This document shows, piece by piece, positions 39,686 through 48,229 of a DNA stretch of 64,000 nt (position 1 is its first letter; the number at the start of each line of letters is the position of its first letter). The notes under the pieces were generated by a model. The model did not search any database and was not told where the DNA came from. It saw nothing but the letters and a program-made list of their open reading frames with translations. This stretch comes from Oscillatoria sp. FACHB-1406 (GTDB taxonomy: Bacteria; Cyanobacteriota; Cyanobacteriia; Cyanobacteriales; Spirulinaceae): positions 62,001-126,000 of the forward strand of contig NZ_JACJSM010000012.1 of assembly GCF_014698145.1 (NCBI RefSeq). The letters run 5' to 3'. The position numbers and the translations under genes were made by a program.

Positions 39686-41128
39686 CTATAATTCCCTTAA
39701 AAAATAGAAGCGATCGCGCCGCCAACTCTCCCCCTTAATCCGTCCCGCATAACCCGCAAGCGGTGAAGAAAGCTCCACTAAAATTTCATGCAATTCTTGC
39801 TCCGATAAAGGTTGAGGAGCGTCGGGCGTGTGGTAAGCACCACTGAGCGCATCGACACTTGCCCGAGAACGTCCCGAATTTTCCAAGTAAGTTCTTAAAA
39901 CTCGGAGAACGTGCGATCGCAGCGCAATTGTGGCTTTAATTTCTTCAATAAATTGTGTGATGCTAGCGTTAGAATCTCCCGCTTGCAAAGCAGTTTTTAG
40001 CTGAAAGAGATCGACGGAATTGGGATAATTTGCTTGGAGCGCGACTAACTTTTCTAGCGTTTCTGGGTTTAAAATAGCCATACCTTCTTTTATCGCTGTT
40101 TCATTTAACTGTTTGGTTGGAGTTCCGGGGCCGATAATCAGTTTCGATGCCTCTTCAAATTCTGCCTTACTTTTTAAGCGTAACTTCCCTAAAGTGAGAA
40201 GCTGAATGGCTGTTGTATGGGGGATTTTTCGACCGGCTTTACACTCGCAAATCAAGGGGTAAGGTTGCGAGCAGAATACATCTAAACCTCCCGCGCCACC
40301 GCGATGAGAAGGGTCAATTTTAAAGCCTAAAAACTCCAAACTTTGCTTGACAACATTCTCAAAGTCTGTTCCTGCTTGATAATTGCTTTTGCCTTCATCT
40401 AGTTCCCGACTGCGGTTTCCGAGGGCTGCAATTTTTTTAACCCAATCCAGATCGGGGGGCGGTAAAGTTTTTTTTGAAGCATCGTATCGCCACCCCAAAA
40501 ACGTTTTTATCTTTTCATTCAAACTTTCAGCAGCAGAATTTCGGGGACTTAAGACGGCAAGATTGGCTTGCAAATATTCTAATTCTGGGTATGGGGGAGG
40601 AAGACGATTTTCTATGGAATTGCGGCGTTGAGAAAAAACGCGATCGCTAATTACAGGAGTTGTAGCCGGTATTTTCAACGGATGAGGGAGTGCAACAAAA
40701 TTCCCGCCCGAACGAGCGGAAATTTCAAGTGTTTCAGGAAGCTCACAAACGCGCAAGCCAGCGAGAAAAAGATAAGGCTTTTGCGAAAGGATTTTTTTGA
40801 AGGCTTCTACCTTCCAAATTGTTAGCCGCGAAAGCGTTTTTAAAGCATCCGATTCATCGACAACCAGACAAAACTCGCACTTTGCCCAGGCTCTAATCGT
40901 AACTATTGAAGAGGTATCGGCGTTCGCTCGCGCAACAGGCAGAAAACTGTAGCGATACAGTTCTTCGGGGGAAGAAAACAGCGCTGGCAATACGTCCGGA
41001 TAAAGCGCAAATACGCTTCCAACATCGAGCGATTTTGCCACCATTGCAACAATAATTCTGCCTTGAATTAATGCTTCAAGAGCGGGGGCGGGGATACGGA
41101 GTGCCAGTTCGATGGAATTTGAATACAT
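39686..41128 (-). CDS. Restriction-endonuclease-like protein of the 3-gene operon
   Basis: A 480-residue protein, last gene of the operon. Residues 250-300 carry a PD-(D/E)XK nuclease core in Mrr-like form: E257 (TDFENVV), D283 in GGAGGLDVF, and E295-x-K297 in ICECKAG. The N-terminal half, starting LALRIPAPALEALIQGR, may be a DUF1802-type domain (from memory, not certain) and could recognise DNA or a partner. The C-terminal 150 residues are helical. Start ATG lies 26 bp after the ATPase gene. Function is not known; a DNA-cleaving effector is the inference. Confidence 0.72.
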   Translation of the reverse strand: MYSNSIELALRIPAPALEALIQGRIIVAMVAKSLDVGSVFALYPDVLPALFSSPEELYRYSFLPVARANADTSSIVTIRAWAKCEFCLVVDESDALKTLSRLTIWKVEAFKKILSQKPYLFLAGLRVCELPETLEISARSGGNFVALPHPLKIPATTPVISDRVFSQRRNSIENRLPPPYPELEYLQANLAVLSPRNSAAESLNEKIKTFLGWRYDASKKTLPPPDLDWVKKIAALGNRSRELDEGKSNYQAGTDFENVVKQSLEFLGFKIDPSHRGGAGGLDVFCSQPYPLICECKAGRKIPHTTAIQLLTLGKLRLKSKAEFEEASKLIIGPGTPTKQLNETAIKEGMAILNPETLEKLVALQANYPNSVDLFQLKTALQAGDSNASITQFIEEIKATIALRSHVLRVLRTYLENSGRSRASVDALSGAYHTPDAPQPLSEQELHEILVELSSPLAGYAGRIKGESWRRDRFYFLREL

Positions 41129-41154
41129 ACATTTTTAGGCAAGTCTGTTACAGC

Positions 41155-43059
41155 TTAATTGCGCGGAATATTAAATTGATTCCGGAGGTCATTGAGCGTG
41201 TTATCTAAATCGTTGTCATCGGATATTGAGAAATCATCTCGAATGGATTCTGCGACCAAAATGGGTTCATCTTCAATTAAATCGGTGGGGACATCGTAGG
41301 AAGGATCGCTAAGAATTTCCTGCAAGAGCGGATTGCTTTCCCCTAACATAAGTTCTGCTCCTTTTTCCGCAATAAAAGTCTCGATTTGCTCTTCGCTGAG
41401 TCCGTAATCGACTTCTCGTTTATTATGAACGGCACGAATCGCCAGGAGAGGTTTGATTTCTGCTTCCTTCAATTCGACAAATTCTCCCCCTTGCTGGCGA
41501 ATTAAAGGCTCTAAATATTTCTGTTCGAGATAAGTCGTTATTTTTTTAGCTTTTGAACGAACTAAACAACCCCGCGTTAGCTCGAATTGTTCATAATCAA
41601 TTAGCCGTCGCAGACCCGCTCCTAATGCTTTTCTTCCCGCATACTGAAGAACCGACACGCCAATACTGACATTTTTATCGCCTTCCTTACCCAAAATCTT
41701 AAAATTGAGGTAAGAATCTCGCCCGCCTTTTGGGAAAACGCCATCGGTTACTTCGGTTACGATAATTCTTTCTATTGTTTTTCCAATTAAGGTTTTGAAG
41801 CCAAAGTAGAGCGCATCGGCAAGTAAATTATTATCGTCTATAATACTGTCAAAATCTAGGTCGAGTTCGGCGATAAAAGCTGTTTCAACTGGATCGGCTT
41901 TTTGCTTCTTCGGATCGCAGTTAACGCGACACCATTTTAATAATTCTCGAACCGTTGGCTTGTCATCTGCTAAACTGAGCAACTCTTTTTCTTCAAATGG
42001 ATAAAGGGGACTTGAAGGCGTTAAGTTTTCTCGTTCGTAATACTTTTTCAGCCACAGCGTTACAAAGCCGATAACTGAATTACGGTCGATGTAAGATAGC
42101 TTTAATGGCTCGCCTTGAGCAGAAACTTTATTATGAATCTGGTTGGGCAACTGCTTAATTTTATTTGTCCATTGAGCGGGCATCATCACTGTGAGAATTA
42201 CCCCTCGGTTGAGATTTTGAAGCAAGTCTTTAACTAAACAAGCAATAATTTGGCTCAAATGTAAGCCGATCTCCTCGTCCTGAGCATTTGGTTGATCTAG
42301 TTCATCGAAGCAGATAACTAATTCCTGATATTCTGAGATTAAATCCAAAATTTGTAAGACGGCTTCAAAGCTTTGATTTTGAGTCGGTAATTGCAGTTCG
42401 GCAGCTTTGGCTTGTGAGAGTTCTTGACCCTTCAGCCACTTCACCGCATAGGAAGCTTCAGGACTTAACGTTAAAAATACGGCGCGAACAATATCGGGGT
42501 CTTCAATGGCTTTAAGATTGCAATATAATCCCGATAATCTTTCAATCCATTGATTCGCTTGATTCGGCTCGGAAGTTTTGAACTTTTCGAGCAAATCGGT
42601 AACAGAATAAGCAGTCGTATTGGGATTCTTGTGATTCAAAATGTGATTCGTCATTGCTGTGGCTAGTTCTTGCCATTGCGTCACGCCTTGATGACCAATT
42701 TGCCCCAAACTTTCTGCTAATATCTGTTGAAAGCTATGCTTAATATTAATGAGATTGCTATATTTATTAGCATAAACAAAAAGTCCGCCGTTCTCACTTT
42801 GGAGTTGATGGCGGATGCGACTAATGATATGTGTTTTTCCGGTTCCGTCTTGAGCGGTAATCGCAATTGAAGTGGTAGAATATAGTCCGTCTCGAATTTG
42901 TTTTAAGGCTTGAAAAACAGCATCGGACGCATGAGCGTTGACACTTTCAACATCAAAAAAGTCCTGCCCCCAAATGTCTTTGGCGTTGACGTAGGGCGGT
43001 TTGGCGAAGGGATTGCGATCGCGGAGTGCTTCGTCGATACTTTGAGGGGAAGATGTCAT
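41155..43059 (-). CDS. Large P-loop ATPase of the 3-gene operon
   Basis: A 634-residue ATPase, middle gene of the operon. Residues 61-79 form Walker A (ITAQDGTGKTH) and 247-256 Walker B (ELVICFDELDQP), an ORC/STAND-like arrangement in which the ATPase follows a short N-terminal segment (FAKPPYVNAKDIWGQ). The C-terminal half (about 400-560) is uncharacterised, with a segment GVFPKGGRDSYLNFKI. ATG 43059 is chosen because the upstream frame to 43101 begins with TTG. It lies 50 bp after the winged-helix gene. Its homologues were not recognised as a named family. Confidence 0.75.
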   Translation of the reverse strand: MTSSPQSIDEALRDRNPFAKPPYVNAKDIWGQDFFDVESVNAHASDAVFQALKQIRDGLYSTTSIAITAQDGTGKTHIISRIRHQLQSENGGLFVYANKYSNLINIKHSFQQILAESLGQIGHQGVTQWQELATAMTNHILNHKNPNTTAYSVTDLLEKFKTSEPNQANQWIERLSGLYCNLKAIEDPDIVRAVFLTLSPEASYAVKWLKGQELSQAKAAELQLPTQNQSFEAVLQILDLISEYQELVICFDELDQPNAQDEEIGLHLSQIIACLVKDLLQNLNRGVILTVMMPAQWTNKIKQLPNQIHNKVSAQGEPLKLSYIDRNSVIGFVTLWLKKYYERENLTPSSPLYPFEEKELLSLADDKPTVRELLKWCRVNCDPKKQKADPVETAFIAELDLDFDSIIDDNNLLADALYFGFKTLIGKTIERIIVTEVTDGVFPKGGRDSYLNFKILGKEGDKNVSIGVSVLQYAGRKALGAGLRRLIDYEQFELTRGCLVRSKAKKITTYLEQKYLEPLIRQQGGEFVELKEAEIKPLLAIRAVHNKREVDYGLSEEQIETFIAEKGAELMLGESNPLLQEILSDPSYDVPTDLIEDEPILVAESIRDDFSISDDNDLDNTLNDLRNQFNIPRN

Positions 43060-43109
43060 GGTTAGAGTTGTGTGAGTGAGTGAGAACAGAAAAGAGGTCA
43101 AAAAATCAA

Positions 43110-43805
43110 TTAAGCGTTCAGACGTTGAACGTAGTAGCGCAATGCTCCCAGTTTTGTGGTAATAGAGTCTTCAGCGCGATCTGGGGTAATATCGGTGACT
43201 TCGCCGCCGATTAATTGAATTAGATCTATGGCTTGCATTTCCAGCAGCCATTCATTAAATTTGGTGCGAGAAACGCGATCGCTAATTTCGCGCCGAATCC
43301 GATAAATAGGAACGAGATTGTCTAAATTGTAATCTCGATTCAATCGCTCGTAGACTTCCAATGCCACTTTTTTAAATTCCTCGAGAGAAGAAATTTGCTC
43401 GGGCTGAAATGCAATTTTTTCTGCTACTGCTGATGCGGGCGCGCTACTCTCTAAATGCTTAATCCAGTTAAGTAAAGCGTTGAAATCTTTCGTTCTGACG
43501 CGCTGTTGCGGACGGTATTGAAAATCGGCGCTAATCAGACCGGATTTCAACATTTCTAGTCCTTGGGGCATTAAAGAGACGTTGACAGACCGCCCTTTTT
43601 TTGATACTGCGATCGCGCCTTTTTTCTCCAATTCGTCATAGACTTTTTGATAAACACTGTTAGACTCTTTACTCAGTTTGACGCGATTGGTCAGTTCGCT
43701 TTGCTTAACCTCTTTATCCATGCCGCCTAAGTCCCATAAACTCAGCAAAAGGCGGATTTTAAGTTTGGGATCGATCGCGGTTGAGGCCTTCGTTTTTGCA
43801 GCCAT
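43110..43805 (-). CDS. Winged-helix-like protein of the 3-gene operon
   Basis: A 231-residue protein, first gene of the operon. The N-terminal 85 residues look like a winged helix: LLLSLWDLGGMDKEVKQSEL, then KVYDELEKKGAIAVSKKGRSVNVSLMPQGLEML with a helix-turn-wing pattern. The C-terminal part contains a second possible winged helix (VPIYRIRREISDRVSRTKFNEWLLEM). It could bind DNA or regulate the operon. ATG 43805 is preferred; a longer frame to 43850 exists. No named family recognised. Confidence 0.7.
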   Translation of the reverse strand: MAAKTKASTAIDPKLKIRLLLSLWDLGGMDKEVKQSELTNRVKLSKESNSVYQKVYDELEKKGAIAVSKKGRSVNVSLMPQGLEMLKSGLISADFQYRPQQRVRTKDFNALLNWIKHLESSAPASAVAEKIAFQPEQISSLEEFKKVALEVYERLNRDYNLDNLVPIYRIRREISDRVSRTKFNEWLLEMQAIDLIQLIGGEVTDITPDRAEDSITTKLGALRYYVQRLNA

Positions 43806-43915
43806 ATTGAGTTTTTTGCGTGAATATTCGGAGAAGAGCGAATTTTCCAAAAAAATTGGAACGTTCTCTCACTCATCTTATCTCGCTAATCATCGCTTGC
43901 ACACAAACCTAAAGG

Positions 43916-44066
43916 TATAGCAGTTTTCACGTGGATGAGGTACACCCAGCGGGCGAATACCATTCGCCCCTACGGAGCGGCGTTTAATTTCGAGGCGACC
44001 TCGAAATCCGCGCCCCTACCGATTTGATTTTCGGAACTGTAACTCACGCAAAGGAAAAACGCTATA
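43916..44066. mobile_element. MITE-like element, family 2, copy 1
   Basis: 151 bp bounded by 29-bp imperfect inverted repeats (43916-43944 and 44038-44066; about 21 of 29 positions match), consensus TATAGC...TTTTC-N7-TGAGGTACA. The interior has GCGGGCGAAT and ATTCGCCCCTAC, which recur in copy 2 at 47651-47754. It lies immediately upstream of the winged-helix/ATPase/nuclease operon. Confidence 0.65.
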
Positions 44067-44133
44067 GCATAAGCACAATTGAAGATTTTCAACGCATCTT
44101 CAAGTGCGAGTACATCCACTTTCTTTAAACATT

Positions 44134-44161
44134 AAAAAAGGGACGTTGCTGCCAACGTCCC
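44134..44161 (-). terminator. Rho-independent terminator of the site-2 protease gene
   Basis: On the minus strand GGGACGTTG-GCAG-CAACGTCCC-type stem (44140-44161) is followed by TTTTTT (44134-44139). The stem has the same GACGTTG-N4-CAACGTC core as the palindromes at 10346 and 60458. Confidence 0.88.
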
Positions 44162-44199
44162 TCAAAAAAATTCATCGAAATATCGAAATTAGAGCGGTA

Positions 44200-45324
44200 T
44201 TAAGTCAGCGCTGCCGGTTTTTTGGTTTGCAACAACTTTAAGATAGAAGCCCTTTCGAGGAGTCCGAGAACTGCACCATCTTCGCGAACGACAGGCAACT
44301 GTTTTAACTGCTTGGATTCGAGCAACTTAATCGCCTCGAGTAGGGATAAATCGGCTCGCACGGAATCAACATCCGCCTCTAAAGATTTTGCGACTTCGCT
44401 AACGCGAGTTACCGTCCAATCGGAAGTTGCAATCGGTTTGAGGTCGTCGGCAGAAATCGTACCTACCCATTGTCCTGCTTCGTTCGTCACCAGGAATTTT
44501 TGCCAGCGCGTTTGCCCGATAACGTAATTGTTAGCAAACTCGCGTAAGTTCAAACTTTCGGAAACTAAAGGACTGTTGGGAATAACGGCATCTTCTGCGG
44601 TAAACCCGTCTAATTTATCTTGAGCGATCGCGGTTTGTGCAGAAACGCCTGCATTTTGTAGCAAAAAGAAACCGATGAGTAGCGTCCAAACGCTTCCGTA
44701 ACTACTAATCCCTAGAATCGAAAGTCCGCCGAGAATAACAGCGACAACGCCCAAAAATTGACCGACGCGACTCGCTGCAAGGATTCCTTTGTTGGGATTG
44801 CCCGTCACTTTCCACACCAAGGACTTAAGAACATTACCGCCATCGAGAGGCAGTCCGGGGAGGAGGTTAAACAGGGCGAGGACTAAGTTAATTTGAGCCA
44901 GCAGCCCGACGATAGGAGCGATCGCGTCAGGAAGGGGAACGTAAATTCCGACTGCACTCAACAATCCGAATAATATCAGACTGACGACCGGCCCCGCGAT
45001 CGCAACTGAGAAAGATTGCCAGGGCGTTTTCGACTCTTGCCCCAACATTGCCAACCCGCCAAAGATAAACAGAGTAATTGATTTGACTTCAATCCCCTGG
45101 CGCAATGCTACTAAACTGTGACCGAGTTCGTGGGCTAAAACCGAGGCGAACAGCAACAGCGCTGCCATTAAGCCTAATACCCAGGGTAGCAAACCCGCCA
45201 TTGGTAAAATCTGCGCTAAGTCTTGACCGAATTCCCACGTGACCAAACCTAACACTAAAAACCATGAAAAATTCACATAAAAGGGAATCCCGAAGAGGCT
45301 CCCAGCACGAATATTGCCATTCAT
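44200..45324 (-). CDS. Site-2 protease (M50) with CBS domains
   Basis: A 374-residue intramembrane zinc metalloprotease. The zinc motif is HELGH at 65-69, and the third ligand is D161 in NLLPGLPLDGGN. About six membrane helices are followed by two CBS domains (about 245-370), which bind nucleotides and may gate the activity. ATG 45324 is used because AAGGA lies seven bases upstream; an upstream extension to 45357 is less likely. It resembles Synechocystis slr0643/sll0862-type S2Ps whose substrates include anti-sigma factors, but the substrate here is not known. Confidence 0.92.
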   Translation of the reverse strand: MNGNIRAGSLFGIPFYVNFSWFLVLGLVTWEFGQDLAQILPMAGLLPWVLGLMAALLLFASVLAHELGHSLVALRQGIEVKSITLFIFGGLAMLGQESKTPWQSFSVAIAGPVVSLILFGLLSAVGIYVPLPDAIAPIVGLLAQINLVLALFNLLPGLPLDGGNVLKSLVWKVTGNPNKGILAASRVGQFLGVVAVILGGLSILGISSYGSVWTLLIGFFLLQNAGVSAQTAIAQDKLDGFTAEDAVIPNSPLVSESLNLREFANNYVIGQTRWQKFLVTNEAGQWVGTISADDLKPIATSDWTVTRVSEVAKSLEADVDSVRADLSLLEAIKLLESKQLKQLPVVREDGAVLGLLERASILKLLQTKKPAALT

Positions 45325-45519
45325 CGCGATATCCTTAACAAAATTTATGAATTTCAATCTTCTGTTAGTCTAACCAAAGATACGAACCGAAGCAGCGCGA
45401 TCGCGTGCCGTAAAATCCGTCCTATCGGTTCGGTTTTCACAAACTCTCTAGTAGAGAACGTTTGTAGCTCGCCGTCAGGTAAAATCAAGATTAATAAGGT
45501 TCAGACTCAAGCAATACTG

Positions 45520-46029
45520 ATGAAGAATCAGCCGTTCCTCTCAATCTCAAAACGTTTACTGCACGTCGTTGCCTCAATTGTACTCGGAATTTTCGTTTGG
45601 AGCGCGATCGCGCCGTCCGCCCTCGCCACAGATTACGATAACGTCACCATGATTGGTGCGGATTTTTCTAATCGAGACTTGAGCGATTCGAGTTTTGCTC
45701 ACGCTAATCTGCGCGAGAGCGACTTCAGCAATTCTAATTTAGAAGAAGTCAGTTTCTTCTCCTCCAACCTCTCTGGAGCGAACTTTGAGGGCGCTAATCT
45801 GCGCAACGCCACCCTCGGTTCGACTCGCCTCACTCGCACTAACTTTAAAAACGCCATCCTCGAAGGAGCATTTGCCATGAATGCCATGTTCAAAGGTGCA
45901 AGCATTGAGGGAGCCGATTTTACTGACGTGCTGCTGCGTCAAGATGAAATCGATATGTTGTGCGAAGTTGCCAGCGGAACTAATCCCACTACTAAGCGCA
46001 ATACTCGCGAGACCTTAATGTGTTTGTAG
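45520..46029 (+). CDS. Exported pentapeptide-repeat protein
   Basis: A 169-residue protein with a signal peptide (hydrophobic 13-35, cleavage near ALA|TDY) and pentapeptide repeats of the A(D/N)LxX type from about 45 to 145 (for example ANLRESDFSNSNLEEVSF). The C-terminus has C146 and C168 around the end of the quadrilateral beta-helix. Similar lumenal pentapeptide proteins occur in cyanobacteria and chloroplasts (TL15-like). It should be periplasmic or lumenal; function is unknown. Confidence 0.86.
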   Translation: MKNQPFLSISKRLLHVVASIVLGIFVWSAIAPSALATDYDNVTMIGADFSNRDLSDSSFAHANLRESDFSNSNLEEVSFFSSNLSGANFEGANLRNATLGSTRLTRTNFKNAILEGAFAMNAMFKGASIEGADFTDVLLRQDEIDMLCEVASGTNPTTKRNTRETLMCL

Positions 46030-46210
46030 AAATTATGAATAATGAATAGTGAATTATGAATAATGAATAGTGAATAATGAATGCTAAGTTACTGAGTGCT
46101 GAGCGATCGATTGCGAACTCTGAATTTCATAATTCCCATTCAATCATTCACAATTCATAACTCATAACTCATCATTCATCATTCATTATTCACTATTCAT
46201 TATTTAAAAT
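46030..46210. repeat. Heptanucleotide repeat region between pentapeptide genes
   Basis: AT-rich 7-mers (AATAATG/GAATAGT on one side, TCATTCA/ATTATTC on the other). The two sides are inverted, so the region can fold into a long AT hairpin. It lies between two convergent pentapeptide-repeat genes. Confidence 0.75.
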
Positions 46211-47503
46211 TCATCTTCCCAACCGATTAGGAATATCTCCACATCCTCCCGGAATCGTGGCTCGCGTTTCTTCTCCGCCCCAAGCGCATAGATAGCAGCG
46301 CTGTTCCTCATTCAATCGCTGTAGGTTAGTGAAGTCGGCTTTTTCCACCACTGCTCCGGTATAAGCACCTGTTTCGTAGTCGGGGCGATGGAGGCGACTG
46401 CGGGGACTGGCAGTTTCCAACCTTCCATAAAATAGGCGAACGCTCTTAAAATCCACGCCGATTAAATTTGCTTCATAAAGAATGCTGCGTGCAAAATTCG
46501 CCTTGACTAAATCGCAACCGCTGAAGTTAGCGCGCACAAAATTCGCATCGCTCAAATCCGACCAGCGCAAGTCCGTTTCCGACAAGTCTGCCCCCGCCAG
46601 CATTACGCCCAACTCAATCACGCGCACGCCGTTTTCGCGGTCTTCTTGATAACCCCCCACACCGTCAGAAATCGGTCGTCCCAGTTGCCAATCTCGTTTA
46701 AGGGGAGTTAGAAGCCGCGATTGGGACAAAAAGCGCAGAATTTTCGCTTTTCCAGCCGCATCGACGCTGCCTAAAATAGCGGCAGTTCGTCCTTCAGCAA
46801 AGGCGCGTTCTTGGGGCAAATCTTCGAGCAATCCTTCTTCATCGAGGGCGAGTTCGGAGATGCCTTGGAAGTAAGCATCGATGGTTTGTTGCTGGGTAAT
46901 CGCGTTTTGACGAATGGTGAGATCTTTGGAGATGACGTACTGTTCCCAAGCGACGTAAACGGCGAGCAACGCAATCATGATTTGTCCGAGCGCGCCAAAC
47001 CATTCCGCCCAAGAGCCAAATTCATCCCATTTAATTTGGGTAAGCCAATAACTGACGAAGCGATAAAGACCGAGAAATTTGAGCAAACCAACGCTCGCGA
47101 TCGCTGCTGTAATTAAAGCAAATAAGGTCTGCCGTTCGTGGGGGGTAAAAAATTGACCCAGCCAATCGCGCAGGGCGGGCAAAATTTCGCGCAGAGAGAG
47201 TAACAGGGCAACAATAGCCCCTGAAAGCCCGATCCAAGTATTATTGAGGAATAGGCCCACAATCATAATCGCGATCGCAATGATTGTCAGCCACGCTCGA
47301 GAAACCTCTCCCGAATCTATCGCTATCTTTCCAATCTTGGTTTGCGGAACTATGCGATTACTCTGACGAATGCCTTTGCCAAAAGCCGCAAGTTCGAGGG
47401 GAATGTCGCGATCGTCTTTTTGCCCGTCTTGTTCGCTATTCGTCGATGCGTTGGATGGGGGTTCGGGATTGGAAGGGGCAGAATTGGGGGGCTGCATCGT
47501 CAT
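46211..47503 (-). CDS. Membrane pentapeptide-repeat protein
   Basis: A 430-residue protein with a hydrophilic Pro/Ser/Asn-rich N-terminus (1-45), two or three transmembrane helices (about 75-110 and 140-165, plus 185-200) and a C-terminal pentapeptide-repeat region (about 300-380; LAGADLSETDLRWSDLSDANF). Start is ATG at 47503, following a heptanucleotide tract. It resembles cyanobacterial low-homology membrane pentapeptide proteins; function is unknown. Convergent with the exported pentapeptide protein. Confidence 0.8.
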   Translation of the reverse strand: MTMQPPNSAPSNPEPPSNASTNSEQDGQKDDRDIPLELAAFGKGIRQSNRIVPQTKIGKIAIDSGEVSRAWLTIIAIAIMIVGLFLNNTWIGLSGAIVALLLSLREILPALRDWLGQFFTPHERQTLFALITAAIASVGLLKFLGLYRFVSYWLTQIKWDEFGSWAEWFGALGQIMIALLAVYVAWEQYVISKDLTIRQNAITQQQTIDAYFQGISELALDEEGLLEDLPQERAFAEGRTAAILGSVDAAGKAKILRFLSQSRLLTPLKRDWQLGRPISDGVGGYQEDRENGVRVIELGVMLAGADLSETDLRWSDLSDANFVRANFSGCDLVKANFARSILYEANLIGVDFKSVRLFYGRLETASPRSRLHRPDYETGAYTGAVVEKADFTNLQRLNEEQRCYLCAWGGEETRATIPGGCGDIPNRLGR

Positions 47504-47510
47504 TTCAGTT

Positions 47511-47545
47511 GTCAGTCGTCAGTCAACAGTCAACAGTCGCTCTCC
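47511..47545 (-). repeat. Heptanucleotide repeat before the pentapeptide gene
   Basis: About five tandem CAGTCAA/CAGTCGT-type 7-mers in the leader of the minus-strand pentapeptide gene, starting eight bases from its ATG. Confidence 0.7.
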
Positions 47546-47650
47546 CATCTTACGCCGATCTCTGCCGATCCCAACAGGCATCCTAATAGAATGCCCTCGC
47601 ATTAACGGGACTTTAGCCGAAATCTAGGTCAAAAAGAACTGAAAGCCTTA

Positions 47651-47754
47651 TCTAGCATTTTTCGTTGGCGTGAGGTACACCGCGCGGGCGAATGCTATTC
47701 GCCCCTACCCATCTATTGCAATTTTTGTACCTCATCTATTTGAAAAATGCTATA
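47651..47754. mobile_element. MITE-like element, family 2, copy 2
   Basis: 104-bp element. Both ends carry TAGCATTTTTC-N7-TGAGGTACA in inverted orientation (47651-47679 and 47726-47754). The interior GCGGGCGAATGCTATTCGCCCCTAC-type hairpin (split GCGGGCGAAT, ATTCGCCCCTAC) matches copy 1 at 43916. It is shorter than copy 1 by about 47 bp, suggesting internal deletion or divergence. Confidence 0.72.
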
Positions 47755-47881
47755 TAGCGGTAAAAATTAGTGCGCGCTCTTCCTTGCCCCTACTTATACG
47801 CATCCCCACAAGAACCAATTATTGTTAAGAATTCGATACATCCTTTCAAGATATCTTTGAGCCTTTTTAAGCAGGATATAA

Positions 47882-48127
47882 TCAGCCACGTTTTTCTCCA
47901 AACAACCTTTGCTTAAGTTCTTGGGAAGAAATACCGCGATCGCGACCGGCTAAATAATCTTGCCATGCAGCTTCACTAGCTGCCAGTTCTTCAGTCGTTA
48001 GGGTTTCGGAGTCTTCTTCAGCTTCTCTCGAAATGTTGACCAGCGTTTTTAACTCTTCGAGCAGCCGTAGCTTGTCTGAGAAAGTCAGATTTTTAACTTG
48101 ACTCAGCACATTGTTATAAACAGTCAT
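47882..48127 (-). CDS. Small antitoxin-like protein, no toxin partner
   Basis: An 81-residue protein starting MTVYNNVLSQVKNLTFSDKL. A helical N-terminus is followed by an acidic middle (SREAEEDSETLTTEELAASEAAW) and a basic C-terminus, a shape shared with solitary antitoxin-like proteins of cyanobacteria. ATG 48127 is chosen over GTG 48133. No toxin-like gene adjoins it, so it may be an orphan antitoxin or an unrelated regulator. Moderate confidence it is real. Confidence 0.55.
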   Translation of the reverse strand: MTVYNNVLSQVKNLTFSDKLRLLEELKTLVNISREAEEDSETLTTEELAASEAAWQDYLAGRDRGISSQELKQRLFGEKRG

Positions 48128-48229
48128 AGACACTCTTGCTCTGGGAATTTCTACCTCAAGTCTAACGTACCGAATCGTGACTCCGGAGCGAGACCGGCGT
48201 GCGCGGAAACTCGATCTGTACGGTTAATT

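Larger units (their letters stand above)
43806..44199. other. Gap with MITE-like element and terminator
   Basis: 394 bp between the three-gene operon and the site-2 protease gene, both on the minus strand. It contains the family-2 MITE-like element (43916-44066) and an intrinsic terminator (44134-44161). The operon promoter should lie in 43806-43915 or within the element. Confidence 0.65.
47504..47881. other. Gap with heptamer tract and MITE-like element
   Basis: 378 bp with no gene. It contains a heptanucleotide tract (47511-47545) next to the pentapeptide gene start and the family-2 MITE-like element copy 2 (47651-47754). Confidence 0.65.
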
